Assembly (NCBI GenBank): GCA_024278975.1
Contig: JAJRSD010000076.1
Coordinates: 42,476 to 106,475 of the forward strand
Reading direction: 5' to 3'
DNA length: 64,000 nucleotides
From: Bacteroidota bacterium
Lineage (GTDB): Bacteria > Bacteroidota > Bacteroidia > Bacteroidales > Prolixibacteraceae
The notes under the pieces were generated by a model, which was not told the origin of the DNA, did not search any database, and saw nothing but the letters and a program-made list of their open reading frames with translations. How positions within the stretch are numbered: the stretch's first letter is position 1; each line of letters opens with the position of its first letter. The position numbers were made by a program, and so were the translations under genes. Below, in pieces: positions 26,017 through 33,781 of the stretch.

Positions 26017-27855
26017 ATGAAGGATGCGAAAGTAATTGAGATGGAAGAAGTAACCATCCGATTTTCCGGAGATTCTGGTGATGGAATGCAACTCACCGGA
26101 ACATTGTTTTCAGATACCTCGGCGTTGCTGGGTAACGATATTTCTACATTTCCTGATTACCCCTCAGAAATTAGAGCACCCCAAGGTACTGTTGGTGGAG
26201 TTTCAGGTTTTCAGGTTCAGTTCGGACAAAAGCAGGTTAATACACCCGGAGATTTTGCCCACGTATTAATTGCCATGAACCCGGCAGCAGTTAAAGCTAA
26301 TGCAAAGTTTATTAACCCGGGTGGAACCATTATTTATGACTCTGATGCTTTTACCGAGAGAAACCTGAAAAAGGCAAATTTTGTAACCGACGAGCCATTT
26401 GTGGAATGTAATCTGGAGGATTATTTTAAAATTCCTATCCCTATTTCGAGCCTTACAAAAGAGAGTTTAAAAGATTTTGGACTCGATAATAAAAGTGTTC
26501 TTCGAAGCAAAAACATGTTCGCGCTTGGGTTGGTCTGCTGGATGTTTAATCGTCCGTTAGAATATATAGAAGAATTTATAAGCACTAAATTTGCAAAAAA
26601 ACCGGTTGTTGTTGATGCAAATATAAAAGTGTTGCGCGATGGTTTTAATTACGGAATGACAATGCAACATATGACACCAAGTTACATTGTTAATCCTGCA
26701 AATATAGAGAATGGTACTTACCGGAATGTTAACGGAAACCATGCAACTGCGTGGGGACTTCTTGCTGCTGCCGAAAAATCGGGGCTTGAGCTGTTTATTG
26801 GTTCGTATCCAATTACTCCCGCTACCGATATTCTTTCGGCACTTTCGGAACGTAAAGATTTGGGTGTAAAATCATTTCAAGCCGAAGATGAAATTGCAGG
26901 AATTGCATCGGCGATAGGGGCTGCTTTTGCTGGCGACCTTGCTGTTACTACTACTTCAGGTCCCGGACTTGCATTAAAATCGGAGGCAATTGGTTTGGCT
27001 GTTATGGCAGAACTTCCGCTTGTAATTGTTAATGTTCAGCGCGGAGGACCATCAACCGGTTTGCCAACAAAAACCGAGCAGTCGGATTTATTACAGGCAC
27101 TTTACGGAAGAAATGGTGAAAGCCCGGTGGTTGTGTTAGCTGCCAGTACTCCTTCAGATTGTTTTTGGTACGCTTTTAAAGCTGCTAAAATTGCATTGGA
27201 AAGAATGGTGCCGGTTATTTTACTTACCGATGGGTTTCTTGGAAATGGAACCGAACCATGGAAAATTACAAAAATGTCGGAGCTGCCATCAATTACACCA
27301 AGGATTGCGAAAGATGCTGCTTCGTTTAAAGCTTATAAAAGAGATTCGGAAACACTTGCTCGCGAGTGGGCTGTTCCCGGAATGCAAGGTTTTGAGCATC
27401 GCATTGGTGGTCTCGAAAAAAATGAAACCGGAACTGTAAACCACGATCCGGATAATCATCAGGCTAATACTGAAATACGTGAAGATAAAGTGCAACGTGT
27501 TGTTGACATGGTTCCCGACTTAGAATTGTGTGGCGATGTAGATGGTGATGTGTTGGTTGTAGGCTGGGGAGGAACTTATGGACACTTAATTAGTGCTGTA
27601 AAAGAACTCCGACAAGAAGGTAAAAATGTGAGTTTGACTCAATTCAACTATATCAAACCACTTCCTAAAAATACTGAGGAGATATTTAAAAAGTTCAAGA
27701 AAATTATTGTGTGCGAATTAAACATGGGGCAGTTTGCCGGCTATTTGCGTGATAAAATGCCTGAATTTAAATATCATCAACATAATAAAGTTAAAGGCTT
27801 GCCTTTTACCGTGAAGGAACTGAAACAGAGTATCTATAATTTACTGGAGGAATAA
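26017..27855 (+). CDS. korA: 2-oxoglutarate:ferredoxin oxidoreductase, fused gamma-alpha subunit
   Basis: A 612-residue subunit of a CoA-acylating 2-oxoacid:ferredoxin oxidoreductase. The first ~190 residues are the gamma domain (RFSGDSGDGMQLTG, PDYPSEIRAPQGTVGGVSGF). The alpha domain follows with FIGSYPITPATDILSAL, FQAEDEIAGIASAIGAAFAG and TTTSGPGLALKSEAIGLA. The beta subunit begins 3 bp downstream, giving the two-subunit KorAB form without a separate ferredoxin subunit, common in Bacteroidota, where it makes succinyl-CoA from 2-oxoglutarate. TATTTTTG at 25895-25902 fits a -7 box about 115 bp before the start. Confidence 0.94.
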   Translation: MKDAKVIEMEEVTIRFSGDSGDGMQLTGTLFSDTSALLGNDISTFPDYPSEIRAPQGTVGGVSGFQVQFGQKQVNTPGDFAHVLIAMNPAAVKANAKFINPGGTIIYDSDAFTERNLKKANFVTDEPFVECNLEDYFKIPIPISSLTKESLKDFGLDNKSVLRSKNMFALGLVCWMFNRPLEYIEEFISTKFAKKPVVVDANIKVLRDGFNYGMTMQHMTPSYIVNPANIENGTYRNVNGNHATAWGLLAAAEKSGLELFIGSYPITPATDILSALSERKDLGVKSFQAEDEIAGIASAIGAAFAGDLAVTTTSGPGLALKSEAIGLAVMAELPLVIVNVQRGGPSTGLPTKTEQSDLLQALYGRNGESPVVVLAASTPSDCFWYAFKAAKIALERMVPVILLTDGFLGNGTEPWKITKMSELPSITPRIAKDAASFKAYKRDSETLAREWAVPGMQGFEHRIGGLEKNETGTVNHDPDNHQANTEIREDKVQRVVDMVPDLELCGDVDGDVLVVGWGGTYGHLISAVKELRQEGKNVSLTQFNYIKPLPKNTEEIFKKFKKIIVCELNMGQFAGYLRDKMPEFKYHQHNKVKGLPFTVKELKQSIYNLLEE

Positions 27856-27858
27856 AAA

Positions 27859-28917
27859 ATGATTGATTTAAAATATACTGTTAAAGATTTTAAGAGCGAA
27901 AATGAAGTTCGCTGGTGTGCAGGTTGTGGCGATTTTGCAATTTTAAATGCTGTTCAGCGAACCATGGCAGGGATGGGAGTTCCGCGCGAGAAATATGCCG
28001 TTATTTCCGGAATTGGCTGTTCTTCGAGGTTTCCATATTACATGAGTACTTTTGGATTTCATACAATTCATGGACGGGCTGCTGCCGTTGCCACGGGAGT
28101 TAAGCTTGCAAATCCTGATTTACGTGTTTGGGTTATTACCGGCGATGGCGACTCTATGGCAATTGGTGGAAATCATTTCATTCATTTGATTAGACGAAAT
28201 ATAGACATGAATCTGATTTTGTTTAACAACCGGATTTACGGGTTAACAAAAGGTCAGTATTCGCCAACAACAGCACGTGGCTTTAAAACAAAAACTTCGC
28301 CATTTGGAACCGTTGAAGACCCATTTGTGCCGGGGCAGTTGGTTATTGGCGCGAGGGGAACATTCTTCGCCCGTACCATTGATGGAAATATGAAATTGAG
28401 CCAGTCTGTTTTCGAAACGGCTGAAAATCATAACGGAACTTCAATAGTTGAAGTTTTACAAAATTGTGTGATTTTTAATAATGGAATTCATAGTGCGTTA
28501 ACTGATCGCGAACATGCGGCCGACCGACAATTAATTCTTGAACATGGAAAACGGATGCTTTTTGGAAAGGAAAAACAAAAAGGGTTGGTATTTGAAAAAG
28601 GAAAATTGAAAGTGGTAGTGGTTGGCGAGAACGGAATAACTATCGACGATATTCTGGTGCACGATGTTACCGAGGAAGACCCGATTTTACATTTGGCATT
28701 AATAAATATGCAATTACCCGATTTTCCGGTGGCACTTGGAGTTATTAGAAGCGTTTCGGCTTTGGTTTATAATACCGAATTGGTAGAACAAATTAAAGAC
28801 GTTCAGCAAAAACGTAAAATTACCTGTGTTGACGATCTACTTAACTCCGGCAATATATGGGAAGTTGAAGGAAATGAAACAGAGGGTTCAGAGTGTCCTG
28901 ATTTGAAATTGAAATAA
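27859..28917 (+). CDS. korB: 2-oxoglutarate:ferredoxin oxidoreductase, beta subunit
   Basis: A 352-residue thiamine-diphosphate subunit. It opens with the conserved WCAGCGDFAILNAVQRTM, whose cysteines help hold the single [4Fe-4S] cluster, followed by SGIGCSSRFPYYM, which carries the next ligand. The TPP/Mg2+ motif is GDGDSMAIGGNHFIHLIRRN...NNRIYGLTKGQYSPT. It pairs with korA to pass electrons from 2-oxoacid oxidation to ferredoxin. A strong intrinsic terminator 27 bp after the stop closes the two-gene operon. Confidence 0.95.
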   Translation: MIDLKYTVKDFKSENEVRWCAGCGDFAILNAVQRTMAGMGVPREKYAVISGIGCSSRFPYYMSTFGFHTIHGRAAAVATGVKLANPDLRVWVITGDGDSMAIGGNHFIHLIRRNIDMNLILFNNRIYGLTKGQYSPTTARGFKTKTSPFGTVEDPFVPGQLVIGARGTFFARTIDGNMKLSQSVFETAENHNGTSIVEVLQNCVIFNNGIHSALTDREHAADRQLILEHGKRMLFGKEKQKGLVFEKGKLKVVVVGENGITIDDILVHDVTEEDPILHLALINMQLPDFPVALGVIRSVSALVYNTELVEQIKDVQQKRKITCVDDLLNSGNIWEVEGNETEGSECPDLKLK

Positions 28918-28943
28918 AATTTAAAACCATATTATTATAAAAA

Positions 28944-28974
28944 AAGGCTCTGCAATTTTGCAGAGCCTTTTTTA
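28944..28974 (+). terminator. Intrinsic terminator of korAB
   Basis: GGCTCTGCAA and TTGCAGAGCC form a perfect 10-bp stem with a 2-nt minimal loop followed by seven T's; a matching A run makes it partly bidirectional. It lies 27 bp after the korB stop. Confidence 0.88.
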
Positions 28975-29071
28975 TTGACCTTTTTGAAATTACTTATACG
29001 ATATTGTTATAGATTCATAAGATGACTAAATTTACATTTTTCTACTTTTCGTAGAGGACTCAATTTTTAAT

Positions 29072-29167
29072 AAACACAAATCACAAATAAATTTCAAATA
29101 TTAAAAGTCAAAATAATTTTGAATATTAATGTTTTGGTGCTTGTATTTTATTTGTAATTTGGTGCTT
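29072..29167. repeat. AT-rich nested inverted repeat in the korB-merR gap
   Basis: The left arm (29072-29091) and right arm (29147-29167, TTTATTTGTAATTTGGTGCTT) are near-complementary with two or three mismatches. The centre holds a perfect palindrome CAAAATAATTTTG at 29109-29121, and GGTGCTTG occurs twice (29136, 29161). Similar AT-rich hairpin repeats are scattered in many Bacteroidota genomes. It fills most of the 296-bp gap; no gene is seen there. Confidence 0.5.
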
Positions 29168-29213
29168 GATTTTTGAGAGTCCAATTGATTACAATATTTT
29201 GAAAAAATAATTC

Positions 29214-29555
29214 GTGCCATATAAAAAACCTAAAATAGAGAAGATTTTTTTTACAATTGGTGAAGTTGCCGATATGATTGGCGAAAACTCTTCACTGATT
29301 CGTTATTGGGAAAATCAGTTCGATGCGCTAAAACCTAATAAAAATAAAAAAGGAAACCGCCTTTTTTCGAAGAGTGATATTGAGACTGTAAAACTAATTC
29401 ATTACTTAGTAAAAGAGCGTGGCCTGACTTTAAAAGGTGCTAAGCAAAAGTTAAAAGAGAACCGCAACGAAACCATAAATAACTACGAGATTGTGAAGAG
29501 GTTGCAAAGCATCAAAGATGAGTTAATTGGAATCAGGGATGGGATGGACGAATAA
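29214..29555 (+). CDS. MerR-family DNA-binding regulator
   Basis: A 113-residue protein with an N-terminal winged helix-turn-helix of MerR type: FTIGEVADMIGENSSLIRYWENQF is the recognition region (cut at its core IGEVADMIG...RYWE), followed by the wing KNKKGNRLFSKSDIETVKLI. The C-terminal helix (KRLQSIKDELIGIRDGMDE) is the dimerisation coil. No cysteine or other ligand-binding domain is present, so what it senses is unknown. The start is a GTG, the only suitable start codon after the upstream stops. The Nif3-like gene follows 64 bp later in the same direction. Confidence 0.82.
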   Translation: MPYKKPKIEKIFFTIGEVADMIGENSSLIRYWENQFDALKPNKNKKGNRLFSKSDIETVKLIHYLVKERGLTLKGAKQKLKENRNETINNYEIVKRLQSIKDELIGIRDGMDE

Positions 29556-29619
29556 AAAAAAACCATCCTAACCTTCCCTAAGGAGAAGGGGAAGAATAAG
29601 AAAACAAAAAACAAATTGA

Positions 29620-30717
29620 ATGACAAAACTAAAAGAGATAACAAACTTTTTCGAAAATTTGGCACCGCTGAGTTTACAGGAGTCGTACGATAATGCCGGA
29701 TTAATTGTTGGCGATGTAAATGCCGAAATTTCGTCGGTGTTGGTTACGCTGGATGTTACCGAAGAAATTATTGACGAAGCAATTGAGAAAAAGGCAGAGT
29801 TAGTTGTTGCCCACCACCCCATCATTTTTTCGGGATTGAAAAAGATAACCGGAAAAAACTACGTTGAACGCACTATAATTAAAGCCATAAAAAACGATAT
29901 TGCTATTTATGCAGCACACACAAATCTCGATAGTATTACCGGCGGAGTGAACAGCAAAATATGCGAAAAACTTCAGCTAGAAAATTGTAGAATTCTGCAA
30001 CCTGTTAGCGGGCAATTAAAAAAACTGGTAACTTTTATTCCCATAGAACATTCCAATAAAGTTCGTGAAGCAGTTTTTAGTGCAGGTGCCGGAACTATTG
30101 GCAATTACGATTCGTGTGGATTTACGATTGAAGGACAAGGCACTTTTACAGGCAACGAAAACAGCAACCCTTTTGTGGGTAAAAAGGGCGAAACTCACAC
30201 TGAAAAAGAAGTCAGGTTTGAAACAATTTTTCCTGCTTATTTACAGGGCAAAGTAATTCAGGCTCTGTTAAATTTTCATCCGTACGAAGAGGTTGCTTAC
30301 GACATCTATTCGCTCGACAACAAATTTAACAAAGCTGGGATGGGAATGATTGGCACTTTTGCAGTGCCTAAATCGGAAAAGGAGTTTCTTATTCAACTTA
30401 AAAACACATTTAACACTGGCATAATAAAGCACACTGCATTAAAAAACAACGAAGTTAAAAAAGTTGCAGTTTGTGGAGGTTCCGGTTCGTTTCTTTTAAA
30501 ACAGGCAATTGCAGCCGGAGCAGATTTTTTTGTGTCGGGCGATTTTAAATATCATGAGTTTTTCGATGCCGAAAATAAAATAGTAATTGCAGATATTGGT
30601 CATTTTGAAAGCGAACAGTTCACTAAAGAACTTTTTTATGAGTTACTTACAAAAAAATTCCCTAAATTTGCAATCCATTTATCAGAGGCAAATACCAACC
30701 CGGTTTTTTACTTCTGA
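29620..30717 (+). CDS. Nif3-like dinuclear metal-centre protein
   Basis: A 365-residue member of the Nif3/YbgI/DUF34 family, in the long form with a PII/CutA-like insert in the middle (about residues 130-230). Metal ligands are visible in VVAHHPIIFSGLKKITG, AAHTNLDSITGGVN and, at the C-terminus, DIGHFESEQFTKEL. The family is widespread but its reaction is not firmly established; GTP cyclohydrolase-like and metal-handling roles have been proposed. In Bacteroidota it is usually followed, as here 31 bp downstream, by a coiled-coil zinc-ribbon gene. The gap upstream contains a CCTTCCC/GGGGAAG repeat fragment. Confidence 0.92.
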   Translation: MTKLKEITNFFENLAPLSLQESYDNAGLIVGDVNAEISSVLVTLDVTEEIIDEAIEKKAELVVAHHPIIFSGLKKITGKNYVERTIIKAIKNDIAIYAAHTNLDSITGGVNSKICEKLQLENCRILQPVSGQLKKLVTFIPIEHSNKVREAVFSAGAGTIGNYDSCGFTIEGQGTFTGNENSNPFVGKKGETHTEKEVRFETIFPAYLQGKVIQALLNFHPYEEVAYDIYSLDNKFNKAGMGMIGTFAVPKSEKEFLIQLKNTFNTGIIKHTALKNNEVKKVAVCGGSGSFLLKQAIAAGADFFVSGDFKYHEFFDAENKIVIADIGHFESEQFTKELFYELLTKKFPKFAIHLSEANTNPVFYF

Positions 30718-30748
30718 TTTTTTAGTTAGAATTTAAACATTACAAGCG

Positions 30749-31525
30749 ATGAATAAGACATATTCAAAAGGTAACGCAGACGTTTCTATTGAAGAGAAAT
30801 TACGGGCTCTGCACGATTTGCAAAGTGTAGTTTCTGAAGTTGACAAAATTAAAACACTCAGAGGCGAATTGCCATTGGAAGTTCAGGATTTGGAAGATGA
30901 TATTACCGGATTGAGAACAAGATTAACAAATCTGGATGTTGAAATTAAGAATCTGGACACAATAATCAGCAATAAAAAAATTGCCATTAAAGACTCACAA
31001 GCATTAATTGCAAAATATACCGAGCAGCAAAACAATGTTCGTAATAACCGTGAATTTGATTCACTTTCGAAAGAGATTGAATTTCAGAATCTGGAAATTG
31101 AGCTTTCTGACAAAAGGATTAAAGAGTTCACCATTGAAATGAAGGAGAAAAAGGAGACTGTTTCTACTTCGAAAGTATCGCTTAAAGAACGCGAAGAGGA
31201 TTTGGTGCGTAAGAAGAACGAGCTGAAAGAAATTACTGAGGAGACTAAAATTGAAGAGGGAAAATTGAAGTCGAAGTCGGAAAAAATTGAATCGTTTATT
31301 GAGCCTCGTTTGTTAACTGCTTTTAAACGAATCAGAAAAAATGCACGTAACGGATTGGCTGTTGTAACTATTCAGCGTAACGCTTGTGGCGGTTGTTTTA
31401 ACAAAATTCCACCACAACGCCAGATGGATATTGCCAACCGTAAAAAAATTATTGTTTGCGAATATTGCGGTCGTATTTTAGTTGACCCCAAAATTAACGT
31501 TTTGGAAGAAGACGCTGCAAAATAG
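30749..31525 (+). CDS. Coiled-coil zinc-ribbon protein (CT398-like, C4-type)
   Basis: A 258-residue protein: about 190 residues of heptad-rich coiled coil (LEDDITGLRTRLTNLDVEIK and on), then a C-terminal C4 zinc ribbon with CGGCFNKIPPQ and CEYCGRILV. Relatives include Chlamydia CT398, which binds sigma54 and flagellar or secretion parts, but its role in Bacteroidota is not known. It is co-directional with the Nif3-like gene and ends before a strong terminator at 31548. Confidence 0.88.
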   Translation: MNKTYSKGNADVSIEEKLRALHDLQSVVSEVDKIKTLRGELPLEVQDLEDDITGLRTRLTNLDVEIKNLDTIISNKKIAIKDSQALIAKYTEQQNNVRNNREFDSLSKEIEFQNLEIELSDKRIKEFTIEMKEKKETVSTSKVSLKEREEDLVRKKNELKEITEETKIEEGKLKSKSEKIESFIEPRLLTAFKRIRKNARNGLAVVTIQRNACGGCFNKIPPQRQMDIANRKKIIVCEYCGRILVDPKINVLEEDAAK

Positions 31526-31547
31526 ATTGTAAAATATAAGTATTAAA

Positions 31548-31582
31548 AAAGCCGGTTCAAGTTATTTTGAACCGGCTTTTTT
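31548..31582 (+). terminator. Intrinsic terminator after the zinc-ribbon gene
   Basis: GCCGGTTCAA and TTGAACCGGC form a perfect 10-bp stem with a 6-nt loop, preceded by A's and followed by T's, so it can work in both directions. It is 22 bp after the stop. Confidence 0.88.
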
Positions 31583-31664
31583 GTTTGTTAAATTTGCAGT
31601 TCTCTCTTTTTTCTTAAAACTTAAACTTGAAACATTGAGCTTTCACAACTATTTGAAAGCCACT

Positions 31665-31721
31665 ACAAAAAAAAGAACCGTTCCCTTCTCTACAAACAAG
31701 ATTAGGAACGGTTCTTTTTTT
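31665..31721. terminator. Bidirectional terminator between converging units
   Basis: AAGAACCGTTCC and GGAACGGTTCTT form a perfect 12-bp stem with a 20-nt loop, flanked by A's on the left and T's on the right. It lies 115 bp past the end of the TPM operon on the minus strand and 140 bp past the zinc-ribbon gene. The rest of the 310-bp gap holds only a small CCCGAC/GTCGGG hairpin at 31801-31817. Confidence 0.7.
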
Positions 31722-31835
31722 GAACCCGAAACTCGGAACTTTTTCAGTGACACTCAACTTTTGGGAGCACAGTGAACCAGAAGTTGTAAGTGGAACTAAT
31801 CCCGACTTTTCGTCGGGGAAACCCGAAACTAAAAC

Positions 31836-32612
31836 CTACCAACTTCCACCGGCACCGCCGCCACCAAAACCGCCGCCACCGAAACCACCAAAACTGCCAC
31901 CGCCCGACGAGAAATTACCAAACGAACCTCCACTGGAGCGTCCTCCTCCCGACATCATTCCCATTGCAAGCCAGAATGGTAAACTTCTACCCGGCGAATA
32001 AAAACGTCGGCGTCGGCCTCTTCCAAAAATTGAAATAATTATTATGACAATAAATATAAAAAACGGCACTGCCGAGCCTTCTCCTTTAACACTTTTCTGA
32101 TAATTATCTGCCGTGTATTCGCCGCGTGTAATATCCATCATCACTTTAATTCCGGCAACTAACCCACCAAAATAATCATCCTGTTTAAACCTCGGAATCA
32201 TCTCGTTATCTATAATTGCGCCATTTACAACTGCATCGGGTAAAACACCTTCCAGACCATAACCGGTGGCAATAAATACCTCACCTTTACTTTTTTTTGT
32301 TTTTGGTTTCAGCACAATAACTAATCCATTATCTTTCCCTTTTTGACCAACTCCCCATTTTTCTGCCAAACGAACCGCGTAATCTCCCGGTGCGTATCCA
32401 TCCAAATCGGCAACTGTTACAACAACTATTTGTGTTGAGGTTTCGCGTGCAAATTGTACAAGTGCACTTTCCAGTTGAGTGCTTTTATTTTTACCTAAAA
32501 CACCGGCAAAATCGTTTACCAATTTTGGCGGATTTTGACGGTCAGGAATTTGAGCATGCAAAACCGATGCTAAACTAAAAACCGTAATTAAAACTATTAT
32601 TATTTTCTTCAT
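31836..32612 (-). CDS. TPM-domain protein with Gly-rich tail (YgcG family)
   Basis: About 258 residues from the ATG at 32612, 7 bp after the preceding gene ends; the upstream in-frame ATG at 32633 would overlap that gene and hide the signal peptide (MKKIIIVLITVFSLASVLHAQ). The TPM domain follows (LVNDFAGVLGKNKSTQLESAL, TGYGLEGVLPDAVVNGAI), then one membrane helix (FFIFIVIIIISIFG) and a Gly/Ser-rich C-terminus ending in repeated GGGGxGG. The domain faces the periplasm. TPM proteins have phosphatase activity in some cases and help photosystem repair in others; the role here is unknown. It forms an operon with a second TPM gene and lemA. Confidence 0.88.
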   Translation of the reverse strand: MKKIIIVLITVFSLASVLHAQIPDRQNPPKLVNDFAGVLGKNKSTQLESALVQFARETSTQIVVVTVADLDGYAPGDYAVRLAEKWGVGQKGKDNGLVIVLKPKTKKSKGEVFIATGYGLEGVLPDAVVNGAIIDNEMIPRFKQDDYFGGLVAGIKVMMDITRGEYTADNYQKSVKGEGSAVPFFIFIVIIIISIFGRGRRRRFYSPGRSLPFWLAMGMMSGGGRSSGGSFGNFSSGGGSFGGFGGGGFGGGGAGGSW

Positions 32613-32619
32613 TATTGTT

Positions 32620-33060
32620 TTATTTTTCTCCAAACGAAATCTCGTCTGATAATTCGTTTATATCATCATCCTGATACGGAAAATGTTCTTTTAACTGTTC
32701 ACCGGCTTTTATAATTCCTTCGGCCAGACCATCAGAATATAGTCCCTCTTTAAATTTTGCCACAACACTTTCTTTAATACTATCCCAAAAATCTTCGGGA
32801 ACTTTTTGATTAATTCCAACATCGCCAAGAATTGCAAATTTATGGTCGTCAACTGCGAGATAAAACAAAACTCCATTCCGCAATTCTGTTTTATGAATTT
32901 TTAATTTCTCGAAAATATAAGCTGCCTGATCGAGAACGTTGCCTTTACAACGCGACTCGATGTGGACCCTGATTTCGCCCGAAGTATTTGTTTCGGCAAC
33001 TTTGATTGCATCAGTTATTTGCAGCTTATTTTCGGCTGTAAAATATTTTTGAACACTCAT
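32620..33060 (-). CDS. TPM-domain protein (short form)
   Basis: A 146-residue protein lacking a signal peptide, made of one TPM domain: ITDAIKVAETNTSGEIRVHI (start), GVLFYLAVDDHKFAILGDVGI and LAEGIIKAGEQLKEHFPYQD. It is the soluble partner of the longer, anchored TPM protein next to it. The LemA-TPM-TPM trio is common in Bacteroidota, which supports a shared but uncharacterised function. Spacing to lemA is 11 bp, so the three genes are likely one transcript. Confidence 0.85.
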   Translation of the reverse strand: MSVQKYFTAENKLQITDAIKVAETNTSGEIRVHIESRCKGNVLDQAAYIFEKLKIHKTELRNGVLFYLAVDDHKFAILGDVGINQKVPEDFWDSIKESVVAKFKEGLYSDGLAEGIIKAGEQLKEHFPYQDDDINELSDEISFGEK

Positions 33061-33071
33061 AACTTTCTGAA

Positions 33072-33650
33072 TTAAAATTTAACTTCGGGTGCTTTTTCTG
33101 CTCCCTGTTGCGCCTCGAAATAAGTTTTCTTTTCGAAACCAAACCACCCTGCATAAATCATACGTGGAAATTTTCGAATATACGCGTTATAGGTTTTCGT
33201 TGTTTCGTTAAACTTTCTACGCTCAACTGCAATACGGTTTTCAGTACCTTCTAACTGTGCCTGCAAATCTAAAAAGCTCTGGTTGGCTTTTAAATCGGGA
33301 TACCGTTCAACAACAACCATCAACTTACTTAAAGCCGACGACAAACCTTGCTGTGCCTGATTGAACTGCTGAATACTTTGTGAATTCAATTTTGATGGAT
33401 CGATGTTTACCGATGTAGCTTTCGAACGCGCTTCAATAACTCCGGTTAGTGTTTCCTGCTCGTGCGCTGCGTAACCTTTTACGGTATTCACCAGGTTCGG
33501 AATTAAATCAGCCCGGCGCTGATACACATTTTCTACCTGTGCCCACGACGAAGTAACCTGTTCGTCCATGTCAACCATTTTGTTGTAACCGCAACTTGTA
33601 AATAAAAAGCCACCAATTACTGCAAATAATACAATGAATATTCTTCTCAT
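33072..33650 (-). CDS. LemA-family lipoprotein
   Basis: A 192-residue protein with a lipobox signal (MRRIFIVLFAVIGGFLFTS, then Cys). The LemA core follows: QVENVYQRRADLIPNLVNTV, GYAAHEQETLTGVIEARSKA and the C-terminal YNAYIRKFPRMIYAGWFGFE. It folds as a helical bundle on the periplasmic side. It is first in the operon with the two TPM genes. Function is not established in the family. Confidence 0.92.
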   Translation of the reverse strand: MRRIFIVLFAVIGGFLFTSCGYNKMVDMDEQVTSSWAQVENVYQRRADLIPNLVNTVKGYAAHEQETLTGVIEARSKATSVNIDPSKLNSQSIQQFNQAQQGLSSALSKLMVVVERYPDLKANQSFLDLQAQLEGTENRIAVERRKFNETTKTYNAYIRKFPRMIYAGWFGFEKKTYFEAQQGAEKAPEVKF

Positions 33651-33781
33651 AACAATTATTTTTTTTGAATAATTACAAAGATTTATAAAATGTGCGAAAT
33701 ATCATCACAAAATTCGGGGAAACATAATAATTTGCCGCCGTATTTCATATATTAAAGGATTAAGCAAAAAATTCACAGACA

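Noticed and set aside
29562..29600. CCATCC/GGATGG and CCTTCCC/GGGGAAG pairs after the MerR gene as a terminator
   Set aside because: Stems are short and interrupted and the T tract is on the wrong side; better read as a repeat fragment.
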